A stretch of 64,000 bases of DNA from Mantamonas sphyraenae (taxonomy: Eukaryota > CRuMs > Mantamonadidae): the NCBI GenBank assembly GCA_026936335.1, contig JAPMXV010000044.1, forward strand, positions 496,001-560,000, read 5' to 3'. The notes below the pieces were generated by a model. It did not search any database. It saw nothing but the letters and a program-made list of their open reading frames with translations, and was not told the origin of the DNA. Shown here piece by piece: positions 47,001 to 56,897 of the stretch. The position numbers and the translations under genes are program-made. The stretch's first letter is position 1. Each line of letters starts with the position of its first letter.

Positions 47001-50000
47001 CGTCGGCGGCCTGACGTTTGTGCAGGGCGACGGCGTGAGTGACGCTGTGGTGGAGTTCCAGGGCACGCTGACTGCAGTGAACGCGGCGGTGAACGGAGTG
47101 ACGTACCGTGGCAACGCGAACTACTTTGGCAGCGATGCTGTGGTGGTTAGCGTGAGCGACGGGTCGCTGAGTGTGAACGGCACGGTCGCAGTGAGCGTGA
47201 GTGCTGTGAACGACGCGCCTGTGGTGACGGTGCCTGGAGCACAGAACGTGAACGAGGACACGGACCTGACGATCACTGGTGTGAGCGTGAGCGACGTGGA
47301 CATTGGCGCAGGTGTGATGAGCGTCAACGTGAGTGTGAGCAGCGGCACGGTTGTGCCAAGCACAGTGTCTGGCAACTTGACTGCGGTGAACGCCGCGCTG
47401 GCGAGCATTGTGTACCGCGGAAACAGCGACTTTAACGGGGCGGACGTGGTGACAGTGCGTGCTGGAGACGGGCTGCTTGTGGGCGTGGGCACGATCAACG
47501 TGAACGTGGCCAACGTGAACGACGCACCGAGTGTGAGTGTGCCGAGCAGCGCGAGCGCCGCCGAGGACACGGATGTCGTGATCAACGGCATCAGCGTGAG
47601 CGACGTGGACATTGGAGCGGGCAGCCTGACGGTGAAACTGAGCGCGGGACAAGGCGTTGTGAGCCTTGCTGGCGTCGGCGGCCTGACGTTTGTGCAGGGC
47701 GACGGCGTGAGTGACGCTGTGGTGGAGTTCCAGGGCACGCTGACTGCAGTGAACGCGGCGGTGAACGGAGTGACGTACCGTGGCAACGCGAACTACTTTG
47801 GCAGCGATGCAGTGGTGGTTAGCGTGAGCGACGGGTCGCTGAGCGTGAACGGCACGATCGCAGTGAGTGTGAGTGCTGTGAACGACGCGCCTGTGGTGAC
47901 GGTGCCTGGAGCACAGACTGTGGACGAAGACACGGACCTGACGATCACTGGTGTGAGCGTGAGCGACGTGGACATCTTTGCGGGCACCATGGTCGCCAAC
48001 GTGAGCGTGGCCAATGGAGCCGTAAGCCTGGCGACGACCGCTAGTCTGACGTTTGTGCGCGGAGACGGAGTGGCAGACCCGTCGGTGGAGTTCCAAGGAA
48101 CGCTGACCGCAGTGAACGCAGCCTTGGCCAGCATTGTGTACCGCGGCGACCCGAACTGGTACGGCGTGGACAGTCTGGTTGTGCAAGCCACAGACGGCAG
48201 CGACCTGGCAACAGGCAGTGTGAACGTGTTTGTGAGCGCGGTGAACGACGCGATCAACGTGACGCACGGAGGTGTTGTGAACGGCTTTGAGGACACAGAC
48301 GTGTCGCTGAGCGGAGTGCTCGCCGTGGTGGACGTGGACAGCGGCGTGGTTGTGGTGAACGTGAGTGTGTCACAGGGAAGCGTGAGCCTGGGCACGACGA
48401 CCGGGCTTGTGTTTGTGCAGGGAGACGGGGTGGCGGACGCGTTTATGGAGATGCAAGGCGAGAAGAGCGCGATGAACACGGCGCTGAACAGCATGGTGTA
48501 CCGCGGGGCAGCCAACTGGAACGGTCTGGAAGTGATGACCATTGGAGCGCGCGATGTGAACGGCAGCAGCGTTGTGGTGTACCAAAGTGTGAACATCGCT
48601 GCAGTGAACGACGCACCGAGCGTGAGTGTGCCGAGCAGTGCGAGCGCGGCCGAGGACACGGATGTCGTGATCAACGGCATCAGCGTGAGCGACGTGGACA
48701 TTGGAGCGGGCAGCCTGACGGTGAAGCTGAGCGCAGGACAGGGCGTTGTGAGCCTTGCTGGCGTCGGCGGCCTGACGTTTGTGCAGGGCGACGGCGTGAG
48801 TGACGCTGTGGTGGAGTTCCAGGGCACGCTGACTGCAGTGAACGCGGCGGTGAACGGAGTGACGTACCGTGGCAACGCGAACTACTTTGGCAGCGATGCT
48901 GTGGTGGTTAGCGTGAGCGACGGGTCGCTGAGTGTGAACGGCACGGTCGCAGTGAGCGTGAGTGCTGTGAACGACGCGCCTGTGGTGACGGTGCCTGGAG
49001 CACAGAACGTGAACGAGGACACGGACCTGACGATCACTGGTGTGAGCGTGAGCGACGTGGACATTGGCGCAGGTGTGATGAGCGTCAACGTGAGTGTGAG
49101 CAGCGGCACGGTTGTGCCGAGCACAGTGTCTGGCAACTTGACTGCGGTGAACGCCGCGCTGGCGAGCATTGTGTACCGCGGAAACAGCGACTTTAACGGG
49201 GCGGACGTGGTGACAGTGCGTGCTGGAGACGGACTGCTTGTGGGCGTGGGCACGATCAACGTGAACGTGGCCAACGTGAACGACGCACCGAGTGTGAGTG
49301 TGCCGAGCAGCGCGAGCGCCGCCGAGGACACGGATGTCGTGATCAACGGCATCAGCGTGAGCGACGTGGACATTGGAGCGGGCAGCCTGACGGTGAAACT
49401 GAGCGCAGGACAGGGCGTTGTGAGCCTTGCTGGCGTCGGCGGCCTGACGTTTGTGCAGGGCGACGGCGTGAGTGACGCTGTGGTGGAGTTCCAGGGCACG
49501 CTGACTGCAGTGAACGCGGCGGTGAACGGAGTGACGTACCGTGGCAACGCGAACTACTTTGGCAGCGATGCTGTGGTGGTTAGCGTGAGCGACGGGTCGC
49601 TGAGTGTGAACGGCACGGTCGCAGTGAGCGTGAGTGCTGTGAACGACGCGCCTGTGGTGACGGTGCCTGGAGCACAGAACGTGAACGAGGACACGGACCT
49701 GACGATCACTGGTGTGAGCGTGAGCGACGTGGACATTGGCGCAGGTGTGATGAGCGTCAACGTGAGCGTGAGCAGTGGCACGGTCGTGCCGAGCACAGTG
49801 TCTGGCAACTTGACTGCGGTGAACGCCGCGCTGGCGAGCATTGTGTACCGCGGAAACAGCGACTTTAACGGGGCGGACGTGGTGACAGTGCGTGCTGGAG
49901 ACGGACTGCTTGTGGGCGTGGGCACGATCAACGTGAACGTGGCCAACGTGAACGACGCACCGAGTGTGAGTGTGCCGAGCAGCGCGAGCGCCGCCGAGGA

Positions 50001-53000
50001 CACGGATGTCGTGATCAACGGCATCAGCGTGAGCGACGTGGACATTGGAGCGGGCAGCCTGACGGTGAAGCTGAGCGCAGGACAGGGCGTTGTGAGCCTT
50101 GCTGGCGTCGGCGGCCTGACGTTTGTGCAGGGCGACGGCGTGAGTGACGCTGTGGTGGAGTTCCAGGGCACGCTGACTGCAGTGAACGCGGCGGTGAACG
50201 GAGTGACGTACCGTGGCAACGCGAACTACTTTGGCAGCGATGCAGTGGTGGTTAGCGTGAGCGACGGGTCGCTGAGTGTGAACGGCACGACCGCAGTGAG
50301 CGTGAGTGCTGTGAACGACGCGCCTGTGGTGACGGTGCCTGGAGCACAGACTGTGGACGAAGACACGGATCTGACGATCACTGGTGTGAGCGTGAGCGAC
50401 GTGGACATTGGCGCAGGTGTGATGAGCGTCAACGTGAGCGTGAGCAGCGGCACGGTTGTGCCGAGCACAACTACTGGTACACTCACGGCGGTGAACGCCG
50501 CGCTGGCGAGCATTGTGTACCGCGGAAACAGCGACTTTAACGGGGCGGACGTGGTGACAGTGCGTGCTGGAGACGGATTGCTTGTGGGCGTGGGCACGAT
50601 CAACGTGATTGTCAACGCAAACAACGACCAAATCGGCATTGACGTGCCACTGGCCCAGACCGTTGCCGAGGACACCAACCTTGTGTTGCCAGCGATCAAC
50701 GTGACCGATGTGGACATCGGAGCCAACAACATGGAGGTGACGTTGAACGTGACATCTGGCACGATTGTGCTGGCTCAGACGACCGGGTTGACGTTCTCTC
50801 AAGGGGATGGCACTACCCCGAGTTCGGTGCAGCAGTTCCTCGGCTCGTTGACAAACAGCCGTGCAGCTCTGAGTGGAGTGACCTACCGAGGCGCGCTGAA
50901 CTATTTTGGTGCAGACGCACTCGTGGTGACTGTAAACGACCAAGGTTCCGTTGGATCGGGAGGTACCACCGTGGCTTCCAAGACGGTGGCCATCACGGTG
51001 ACTCCTGTGAACGACGAACCGTTGGCCGAGGACTCGAAGTGGGAGGTGGACGAAGACAAGTGGGTGCTGGTGCAGCTCAACGGAACAGACGTGGAAACTC
51101 CATCGACGTCGTTGACGGCCATCATTCGCACGCTGCCTGCTCGCGGCCGACTGTTCCAAAGCACTGCAGCTGGAACCAAGGGTGCACAGATCGTCGGCGC
51201 GCACACTGCGGTGAGCGATGCGCAGCGACGGGTGATCTACCAGCCGGACGGCGCGAGTGGTACTGGCAGCTTCTTTGCTCTGTTCGATTTTGCGGTCGTG
51301 GATAGCGGAGCACTGGCAAGTTCGGTGTACGGAAGGGTCAACGTATCTGTGGTGGCTCTTCCTGCCGGCCCAGCCATTGTGAGCGCGGTGTGGCGTGATC
51401 CGGCAAACGACGACATTGTGCTGGATGTGAACGACACGTTGCGCGTGTGTTTTGACGTGGCCACAAATCAGCCCACACTGATTGACAAGAGTGCTGTGGA
51501 CGCGGTGTTTGCATTTAACGTGGGCAGTGCATACAGTGGCTCGTGGGTGACCGAGTCGTGTGCCGACCTGCGCGTCGAGGCGTTGGCCGGTGCGTACAGC
51601 GTGAACCTGGGAGTGGACACGGTGAGTGTGGTCGGATTGCTGCGTAATGCAGCGGAGCGCACGCTTGTGTCGAACAGCTCTCGTGTGGTGGGAGGCAACT
51701 TGGGAACCAAGAGTGGCCCTTCGCTGATGAGCGTGTATGGCGAGGATCCGGGCAACCGCGACAACGAGTGGAGCGTGGGTGACACGGTTGTGCTTGTGTT
51801 TAGCGAGGCGACAAACGAGGTGAACGTGAGCACGCAGGCGCAGGTGGACGCCGTGGTTCGTTTCGACGGGGGCGTGCTTGGAAGTGCGTACCATGGATCG
51901 TGGCGAAACAACCGCACGCTGGTGATTACGATTGACGCGCTGCACGGTGGTGCTGCGCCTGTACTGAGTGCACTGAACGTGACCATGCTTGCTGGTGGCG
52001 ATGTGCGCGCCGGCGACGCTGGATCGTCGCTTCCCTCTACGGCGACGTTTACGGGAGTGGGCGGCACGTTTGGCACGTATGACCCACAGTGGGTGCTTCT
52101 GGTTGCAGTGAACGCGAAAACGCTTCACGTGTACATGAACATGCCCACGAAGTTTGAGCCTGTGGCAACCAAGGCACAGGTGGACGCGTTCTTGCGACCG
52201 CCGTTGGCCCTGCTGTCGAACTTTACCGGGTACAATGGTACGTGGCTGAACAGCACGGTGCTGGTGCTGAACGTGACCGAGACGATTCCTGTGATCCCTG
52301 GACTCGTGGTTACGCCAACGCTGCCGCCTGGACCCAAGATCACGCTGTTGGAGACGTCTGATCCGGACGACGCGGACGCGGTGCACGGTGTGGGCGATGT
52401 GATCAGCATCTACTTTGATGTGGCCACGAACCAACCTACGGTTGCGACGAAGCCGGATCTGGACTCGCTGTTTGCGTTTTCGCAACCGTTGGGTGCAGAC
52501 TACACCGGTGTATGGCGCAACGCGAGCGTACTGGACATTACGGTGGTGTCGATGGTGGGCACGCCGTCGATGGACTTGATCACCAACGTGCTGAACCTGA
52601 CTGTGACGGGCAACATTCTGACTGCCGACTCTTTCAGTTCGAGCAGCGCAGGTGTGGCAAGTGCGTCTGCGGTGGGCTCATGGGGCTCGCTGCCTGGACC
52701 GAACGTGACAGTGGCCGAGTTCAAGGACGACGGCAACAGCAACGCTGTGTACGACCTGAACGACTACCTCGAAATCCAGTTTGACCGCAACACGAACCGA
52801 CCTGCCATGAGCAACAAGGCGGCAGTTGACTCGCACATCACTTTCTCGCAAGAGATTGGACGCAACTACCGCGGCGTGTGGGCAAACGCACGTACGCTGC
52901 AAATCCGCCTGACCGAGCTTGGCACGACTGTGCCTACGCTGCGCAGCGCGACATCTGGTAGCAGTGTGGTGCAGCGCAGTGGCACCGGACCCTTGCGCGT

Positions 53001-56000
53001 GGAGGTTGTGGGAGACATCCGCAACGACCTGGGGACGTCGCTGCCTGCGCGTGGATCGCTGGTTGTGGGAGGAAACTTTGGCACGCTTGCGGGACCGTGT
53101 GTGACACGTCTTGTGGCGGAGGATTTGGACAACAAGGACAACACCTACGGTAACGGCGATGCACTGGTACTTGTGTTTAGCGAAGCGACGAATCAGCCGC
53201 CGGTTGGAAGCAAGAGCGCAGTGGACGCGCTGATGACCTTTTCGCAGCCGATTGGCAGTGATTACGTGGGCAAGTGGCGCAACGCGAGTGCTCTGGAGAT
53301 TGAACTGGTGGACACGGCGGGTGTGAGCTCTGCACCGTCGCTTGGGGTGCTTACGGTGACGCTTGTGAGCGGGATCCGGAACGCTGCAGAGACGTCGCTT
53401 GTGAGCGCATGCGTGTCGCCGACACTGGTTGGCAACTGGGGCACGTTTATTCCGCCGCCCGTGGTGCCGCCTGTGTGCCCGGAGTACTTCTGGGTGCTGA
53501 TTGGCGTGTTTCTGTTGGGACTGGTGGTGAGCCAAGCGTGGTTCTACCAGCGTGCTGCAACTCGCAAGAAGCTGCTCGAGGCGTTGCGAGGACGCGAGAA
53601 GATGAAGGTGGTGGACATGTTTGGTGTGATGCCACGTGAGGTGGACAGCGACAGCGACGAGGGAGACAGCGACCGTGAGAGTGGAGAAAGCAGCAGCGAG
53701 GGAGAGCGTTCGCGCACGGTGGGACATCGTGTGATGGGCAAGAACAAGGTGGGCCCAGCAGAGAGCGTGGTGGCACAGAGCCTTAAGAAGCAGGCAGTGG
53801 CGGAAGACAAGGCCGTGTTCAGGATGAAGGAGCGGCTGGGCTTTGTGCTGGAGCTTGTGTTTGGCGGGCTTGGGTGCACGTTCTGCGTGCTGTGTGAGAT
53901 CTGGTGGGTGGTGCCAATTGTGATTGTGGAGATGATTCTGTACTGGCTGGTGTACTACTGGCAATTCAAGCGATCGAACCAGGTTGCTGCGGAGGTGCTG
54001 CTCGCGGAGGAGAAGGAGAAGGTTGTTGCTGAAGAGAGGAAGCCGAGCGCGGCTATGGAGAAGCCGCTGAGCCAAACAAAGGGCGAGATGATGGCGATGG
54101 AGCTGAGCGACAGCAGCGACGAGGAGGAAGCGCAGGCAGTTGAGGTGTCGCTGAGGCGGGAATCAGACGGGTACGTGCCCAAGATCCCGAACATGCTGCC
54201 GATGCTGAAGGCTGCCAAGAGAATGCGTCCGGAAAGGAGCACGGGAAGCAGCGGGGAAGACCCGGAGCTGCCGAGTGTACCGACTTTGCCGTCGCTGGGC
54301 AACGAATGGAGTGGATCAGAGGACGATCAGGAGGGCCTGACACCAGCGGCGTTGGCAGCGTTGAACGCAAACAAGAACGTGAGCGCTGGCGGGCGCGTGG
54401 CGGCGGTGCCGTCGATGCCGCAGCTTGTGCGCCTGGCGACGAACCCGAAGCTGCGCAACAAGCCGAGTGCACCGAGCAAGGGCGAGCGCAAGGGGAAGAA
54501 GGGAAGGAAGGGAAGGAAGAAGGGCGGCAAGAAGAGCGGAGCTGGTGGGGAGTTTGCCGGGCTGGGGATGGACATGCGGCCGCCGAGTGACGACAGCGAC
54601 AGCGGAGCAAGCAGCTCGTCGGAGGACGAGGGAGTGCCTCGCTTGCCGCAGATCCCGACGCTTGCGAGCAGGTCGAGCAGCAGCACAAGCAGCAGGAGCC
54701 GCGAGAGCGTGGAAGGAATGACAGTGGACGGAGGTGTGAATCTGCCTTCTCTGCCAAAGGGAATGCGTGGAGCGTACAAGGGCAAGATGAAGGGCAAGAT
54801 GGTTCCGCTGCCACCGCCTCCGGGCAAGGGAAGCGTGGGCGGAAGTGCGACGCTTGCTGGGGCCGGATCTGTTGTGGGCAGCTATGGCAAGGAGGAAATG
54901 CGTACGATTGAGATCCGTGAGCCAAGGAGCGGTGGAATGGACAGCGGAGTGCTGCCGTCGATGCCAGCCAACGCGAGCGGACACGACTTGAGGATGGACG
55001 GTTACTTGCAGGCGTTGTTCCGAGAGGATTACGAGACGAGCGAAGACCAGGCTGCGGAGGAGGTTACGCTGGAGAAGGGAGTGGTGCGTGAGGAGTTTGA
55101 AGATGAGATGGCGATGGCAGCTGGGGTTGGAGCCGGGTCCGGGGGAGCCGGAGGGGTTGAAGGATTGCGCAAGCACGGGGAAGGAAAGGAAGGGGAAGAG
55201 GGAGAGGAGGAGGAAGGTGAAGATGGTGCAGCGTACGAGGAGGAGGAGGAGGGAGAGGAGGAGGGAGAGGAAGGCGAGGAGGGAGAGGAGAAGACTGAAA
55301 AGGAGAAGAGCGTGCTGCTGAACCGGGTGAGGAACAGGCGTGTGGGAAGCATGATGAAGGGCAAGGGACCGCTGAGGAACAGGAGGTTGGAGGGAGTGCA
55401 GGGTGGAGCAAGGGCACGCGGAGTGAGCAGCGGACAGATGAGCTTCATGAAGTTTGGTGGATCGAGCGCGAACCTGACGGGAGCAAGCCGACGAGCGGAG
55501 GCCAAGAGGAGGATTGAGGCAGCGGAGAGTAAGTGGATTGGGCTGATGGAGACGATGAGCATGCAGACGAGCAGCGAGCGTGAAGAGACGAACAAGCCGA
55601 GGCTGGAGGTGAGCTCGAAGTTGAGGAGGTTGGTGTCGACGGCGGTGATGCGAGCGGAGGTGGTGACGAGCAAGACGGAGAAGGATGTGGTTGCGATTGT
55701 GAGGAACACGTACGACGGAAAGAGCAACAGTGACCTGTTTGAGAGCAGCAGCTCGAACGCGGAAAAGGTGAAACGACTGCCGGACTTTGTGTACGACACG
55801 CTGCGCGTGGAATTTGGAACGAAGAAGGCGACAGAAACGGAGCTGTGGAAGCTGATTGTGGCGCTGACGGAGCTGAGGAAGCAGAACGCAGAGCTGGACA
55901 TGTTTAGCGAGTTCCTGGAGGAGAGCCGTACGCTGGATGAGCTTGTGTTTTTCCTGTATGTGAGGACGGTTGTGCTGAACACGTTTACAGGCGTGCTGGT

Positions 56001-56583
56001 GCCGACCAACTCGTCGCTGTGCATGCCTGAGTACATCTGTATGAAGCGTGCAGCGGCGGTTGTGAAGCGAGTGCTGGGCTTCCAGAGCGCGTCGGGTCAG
56101 TACGACTTTTTGAGGCGGGTGATGGAGCAGAGCGTGTCGCTGAAGGACGAAGAGGTGAAGAAGAGCGTGTACATGCCTGCCGGAAAGGATGTGGCGTGGG
56201 CAGAGAGTCAGGACGACGAGCTGCCGCAGAACAGGCGTGTGGCGCTGGTGAAGTTTGAGACGATGCTGCTGGAGGAGTACGACGGAATCCAGAAGAGGCA
56301 TAGGGAGCGTCTGTCGATGGCGTTTGACCAGATCGACGTGAACGGAGACGGCGAGCTGGACGTGGAGGAGTTTGCGGCGGTGTGCCGTGCGATTGACGAG
56401 AACATGGAGGAAGAGAAGATGGAGCAGATGTACTCTGAGGGCACGGACGGTGGGACGCGTGTGATGGACCGCGAGCAGTACGACCGTGTGACGTGCAAGG
56501 TGTTGCTGCGGGAGTTGATTCTGGCAGATGTGCGTGCAGCTGGAGTTGGGAGGAGCGGAGGCGAGCGGATGAAGCGAGGATGA
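26076..56583 (+). CDS. Giant (~10,008-residue) multidomain cell-surface protein with about 60 cadherin-like repeats, transmembrane helices and a cytoplasmic EF-hand
   Basis: Three exons join in phase: 26076-26175, 26379-27188 and 27467-56583, the last one 29,117 bp without a stop. Introns run GTAAGC..CCACAG and GTCAGT..CACAG. The N-terminal MLRARVPGVYALILLCVCTF is a signal peptide. A LamG/concanavalin-like domain fills about 35-295, and an EGF module straddles the second junction. About 305-1050 holds an unrecognised domain, PSI-like domains (CGDCTADPLCGWCNEDLRCL) and further EGF modules. About 1050-8268 is the cadherin-like repeat array, and 8270-8969 has six copies of a second module. TM1 is at about 8977-8998, and two more hydrophobic helices lie at about 9095-9136. 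The remaining 870 residues are Ser/Glu/Lys-rich and end in a helical domain and an EF-hand (DVNGDGELDVEE, residue 9927 on). The build is that of a giant adhesion receptor that could sense extracellular contact. Repeats of this style are frequent in bacterial surface proteins, so ancient acquisition is possible. Ligand and function are unknown. Confidence 0.9.
27467..29700 (+). other. Protein region: EGF-like, unknown and PSI-like modules of the giant protein
   Basis: Part of exon 3. The first EGF module (CPGFPVNPCSGPTHGTC) is completed across the exon junction. About 27600-28300 is a folded-looking domain I do not recognise (NLIITVDETYNSSVLWILDK). Two Cys-rich PSI-like modules follow at about 28330-28620, each with a CGWC core. 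Seven or so EGF-like modules then run to about 29700, with typical CxGxGxC starts (CSGHGSC, CNGNGTC, FCNGHGEC, CSGNGQC) and CxCxxGWxGxxC ends. The Cys content stops abruptly where the cadherin-like repeats begin. Confidence 0.75.
45481..47913 (+). repeat. Copy 1 of a 2,433-bp tandem duplication (811 residues)
   Basis: The segment starts at CAGACTGTGGACGAAGAC (45481) and contains seven cadherin-like units. The same start sequence recurs exactly 2,433 bp later. By eye the two copies differ by only scattered bases, far less than any neighbouring units differ from each other. Confidence 0.95.
46171..47514 (+). repeat. 672-bp tandem units (224 residues, two cadherin-like repeats each)
   Basis: The sequence GTGAACGACGCACCGAG opens units at 46171, 46843 and 47515, 672 bp apart each time. 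Each unit is an APSVSVPSS-type repeat followed by an APVVTVPGAQ-type repeat; the third unit keeps only the first half before switching to a different second repeat. The same pattern recurs in the duplicate at 48604, 49276 and 49948. Confidence 0.95.
47914..50346 (+). repeat. Copy 2 of the 2,433-bp tandem duplication (811 residues)
   Basis: It begins at the same CAGACTGTGGACGAAGA sequence and is followed at 50347 by a third occurrence of that start, again exactly 2,433 bp on, which opens a final recombined unit. The frame is kept because 2,433 is a multiple of three. Confidence 0.95.
48604..49947 (+). repeat. 672-bp tandem units in the second duplicate
   Basis: Units start at 48604, 49276 and 49948, each exactly 2,433 bp from the matching unit of copy 1, so the 672-bp expansion came before the 2.4-kb duplication (or both have been homogenised together). 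Confidence 0.93.
51370..53460 (+). repeat. Six copies of a second ~110-residue extracellular module in the giant protein
   Basis: Copies begin near 51370, 51717, 52080 (incomplete), 52330, 52695 and 53095. The shared pattern is: GPxxxxxxxxDPxnxD, then GDxxxxxFdxATNQP, K(A/S)xVDAlxxFsqplGxxYxGxWrNaxxLxIxv, and a closing xxGxxGTxxGP that runs into the next copy. The ATNQP and GTWrN-type cores are the most constant parts. I do not recognise a named domain. The array directly precedes the first transmembrane helix. Confidence 0.8.
53485..56583 (+). other. Membrane and cytoplasmic part of the giant protein
   Basis: TM1 (YFWVLIGVFLLGLVVSQAWF) is followed by a basic stop-transfer RAATRKK and an acidic Ser-rich stretch. 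A hydrophobic hairpin (LELVFGGLGCTFCVLCEIWW and VVPIVIVEMILYWLVYYW) comes next. The rest is charged: repeated Pro-Leu motifs between 54172 and 54970, a basic KGERKGKKGRKGRKKGGKK tract near 54480, a Glu-rich run near 55180-55310, and a helical domain with RTVVLNTFTGVLVP at about 55960. The EF-hand loop DVNGDGELDVEE at 56335-56370 has every calcium-ligand position filled. Confidence 0.8.
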
Positions 56584-56897
56584 TGACAGGGACAGGAGGA
56601 GTGAAAGAAATGGAGAAGGGATTTGTCCGCTGACGGTGTGTGTGTGTGTGTGCGGCAGTGAGGCCAAGTTGAAAACAAAGAGTGCGTGCTCGGGGATGGT
56701 GGTGGGTGATGTGAATGAGACAGATGGTGGAGGAGTGGCCAAAAGGAGGGATAGGAGTGTGTGTGGGGCGGGAGGGGCAAGGATGGATGTTGGCTGTTGG
56801 GGCAAAGGGAGGGAGGGCTGGGGGTTGTGTTTTTGGAGCGTGGCGGCAACGGCTCTCTGACACCGAGAGTTTTTTCGTGGACACACAGCACTGGAAG
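56584..56897. other. Intergenic spacer with GT microsatellite and T-tract
   Basis: These 314 bp between the giant gene and the first Cys-rich gene hold a (GT)n run at about 56636-56652 and purine-rich G/A sequence on the plus strand. A GAGTTTTTTCG element sits about 25 bp before the next start codon. No gene is seen here. Confidence 0.6.

Larger units (their letters stand above)
29700..51357 (+). repeat. Array of about 60 cadherin-like (tandem-95/VCBS-style) repeats in the giant protein
   Basis: Counting the VNDAPV-type linkers by eye gives about 60 consecutive units of 93-124 residues. A typical unit reads: linker VNDAPV, strand xVPGAQxVxEDTDLTIxGVSVSDVDxxxG, then xVNVSVxxGxxxL, a GLTFxxGDGxxDAxxxFxGTLTAVNAAL segment, YRGxxxxxGxDxL, and VxVxDxGxxGxGG before the next linker. 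The first four units (to about 30870) and the last one are shorter and diverge from the core. Asp-rich linkers (SDVD, DVD) suggest calcium binding as in cadherins (inference). The units contain almost no Cys. Confidence 0.9.

Noticed and set aside
45481-50346. CRISPR-like or transposon explanation for the regular repeats
   Set aside because: Units are translated in one frame, with no spacer sequences, inverted repeats or transposase; they are tandem coding duplications.
29700-51357. Bacterial origin of the whole window, suggested by bacterial-style repeats
   Set aside because: The gene has spliceosomal introns, a eukaryotic LamG/EGF/EF-hand context and the same intron style as proteasome and Rab genes around it; at most the repeat module itself was acquired.
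48370-52485. A 1,371-residue open frame on the minus strand across the repeat array (and 776-residue and 221-residue ones nearby)
   Set aside because: It is a mirror of the plus-strand repeats: His/Arg/Val-rich, no start context, and repeats with the same 672/2,433-bp periods. GC-rich codons leave the opposite strand free of stops.
54316-56886. An 856-residue minus-strand open frame over the giant protein's tail
   Set aside because: It is antisense to the tail coding the EF-hand; His/Leu/Ser-rich composition is what a Ser/Glu/Lys-rich coding strand yields when read backwards.
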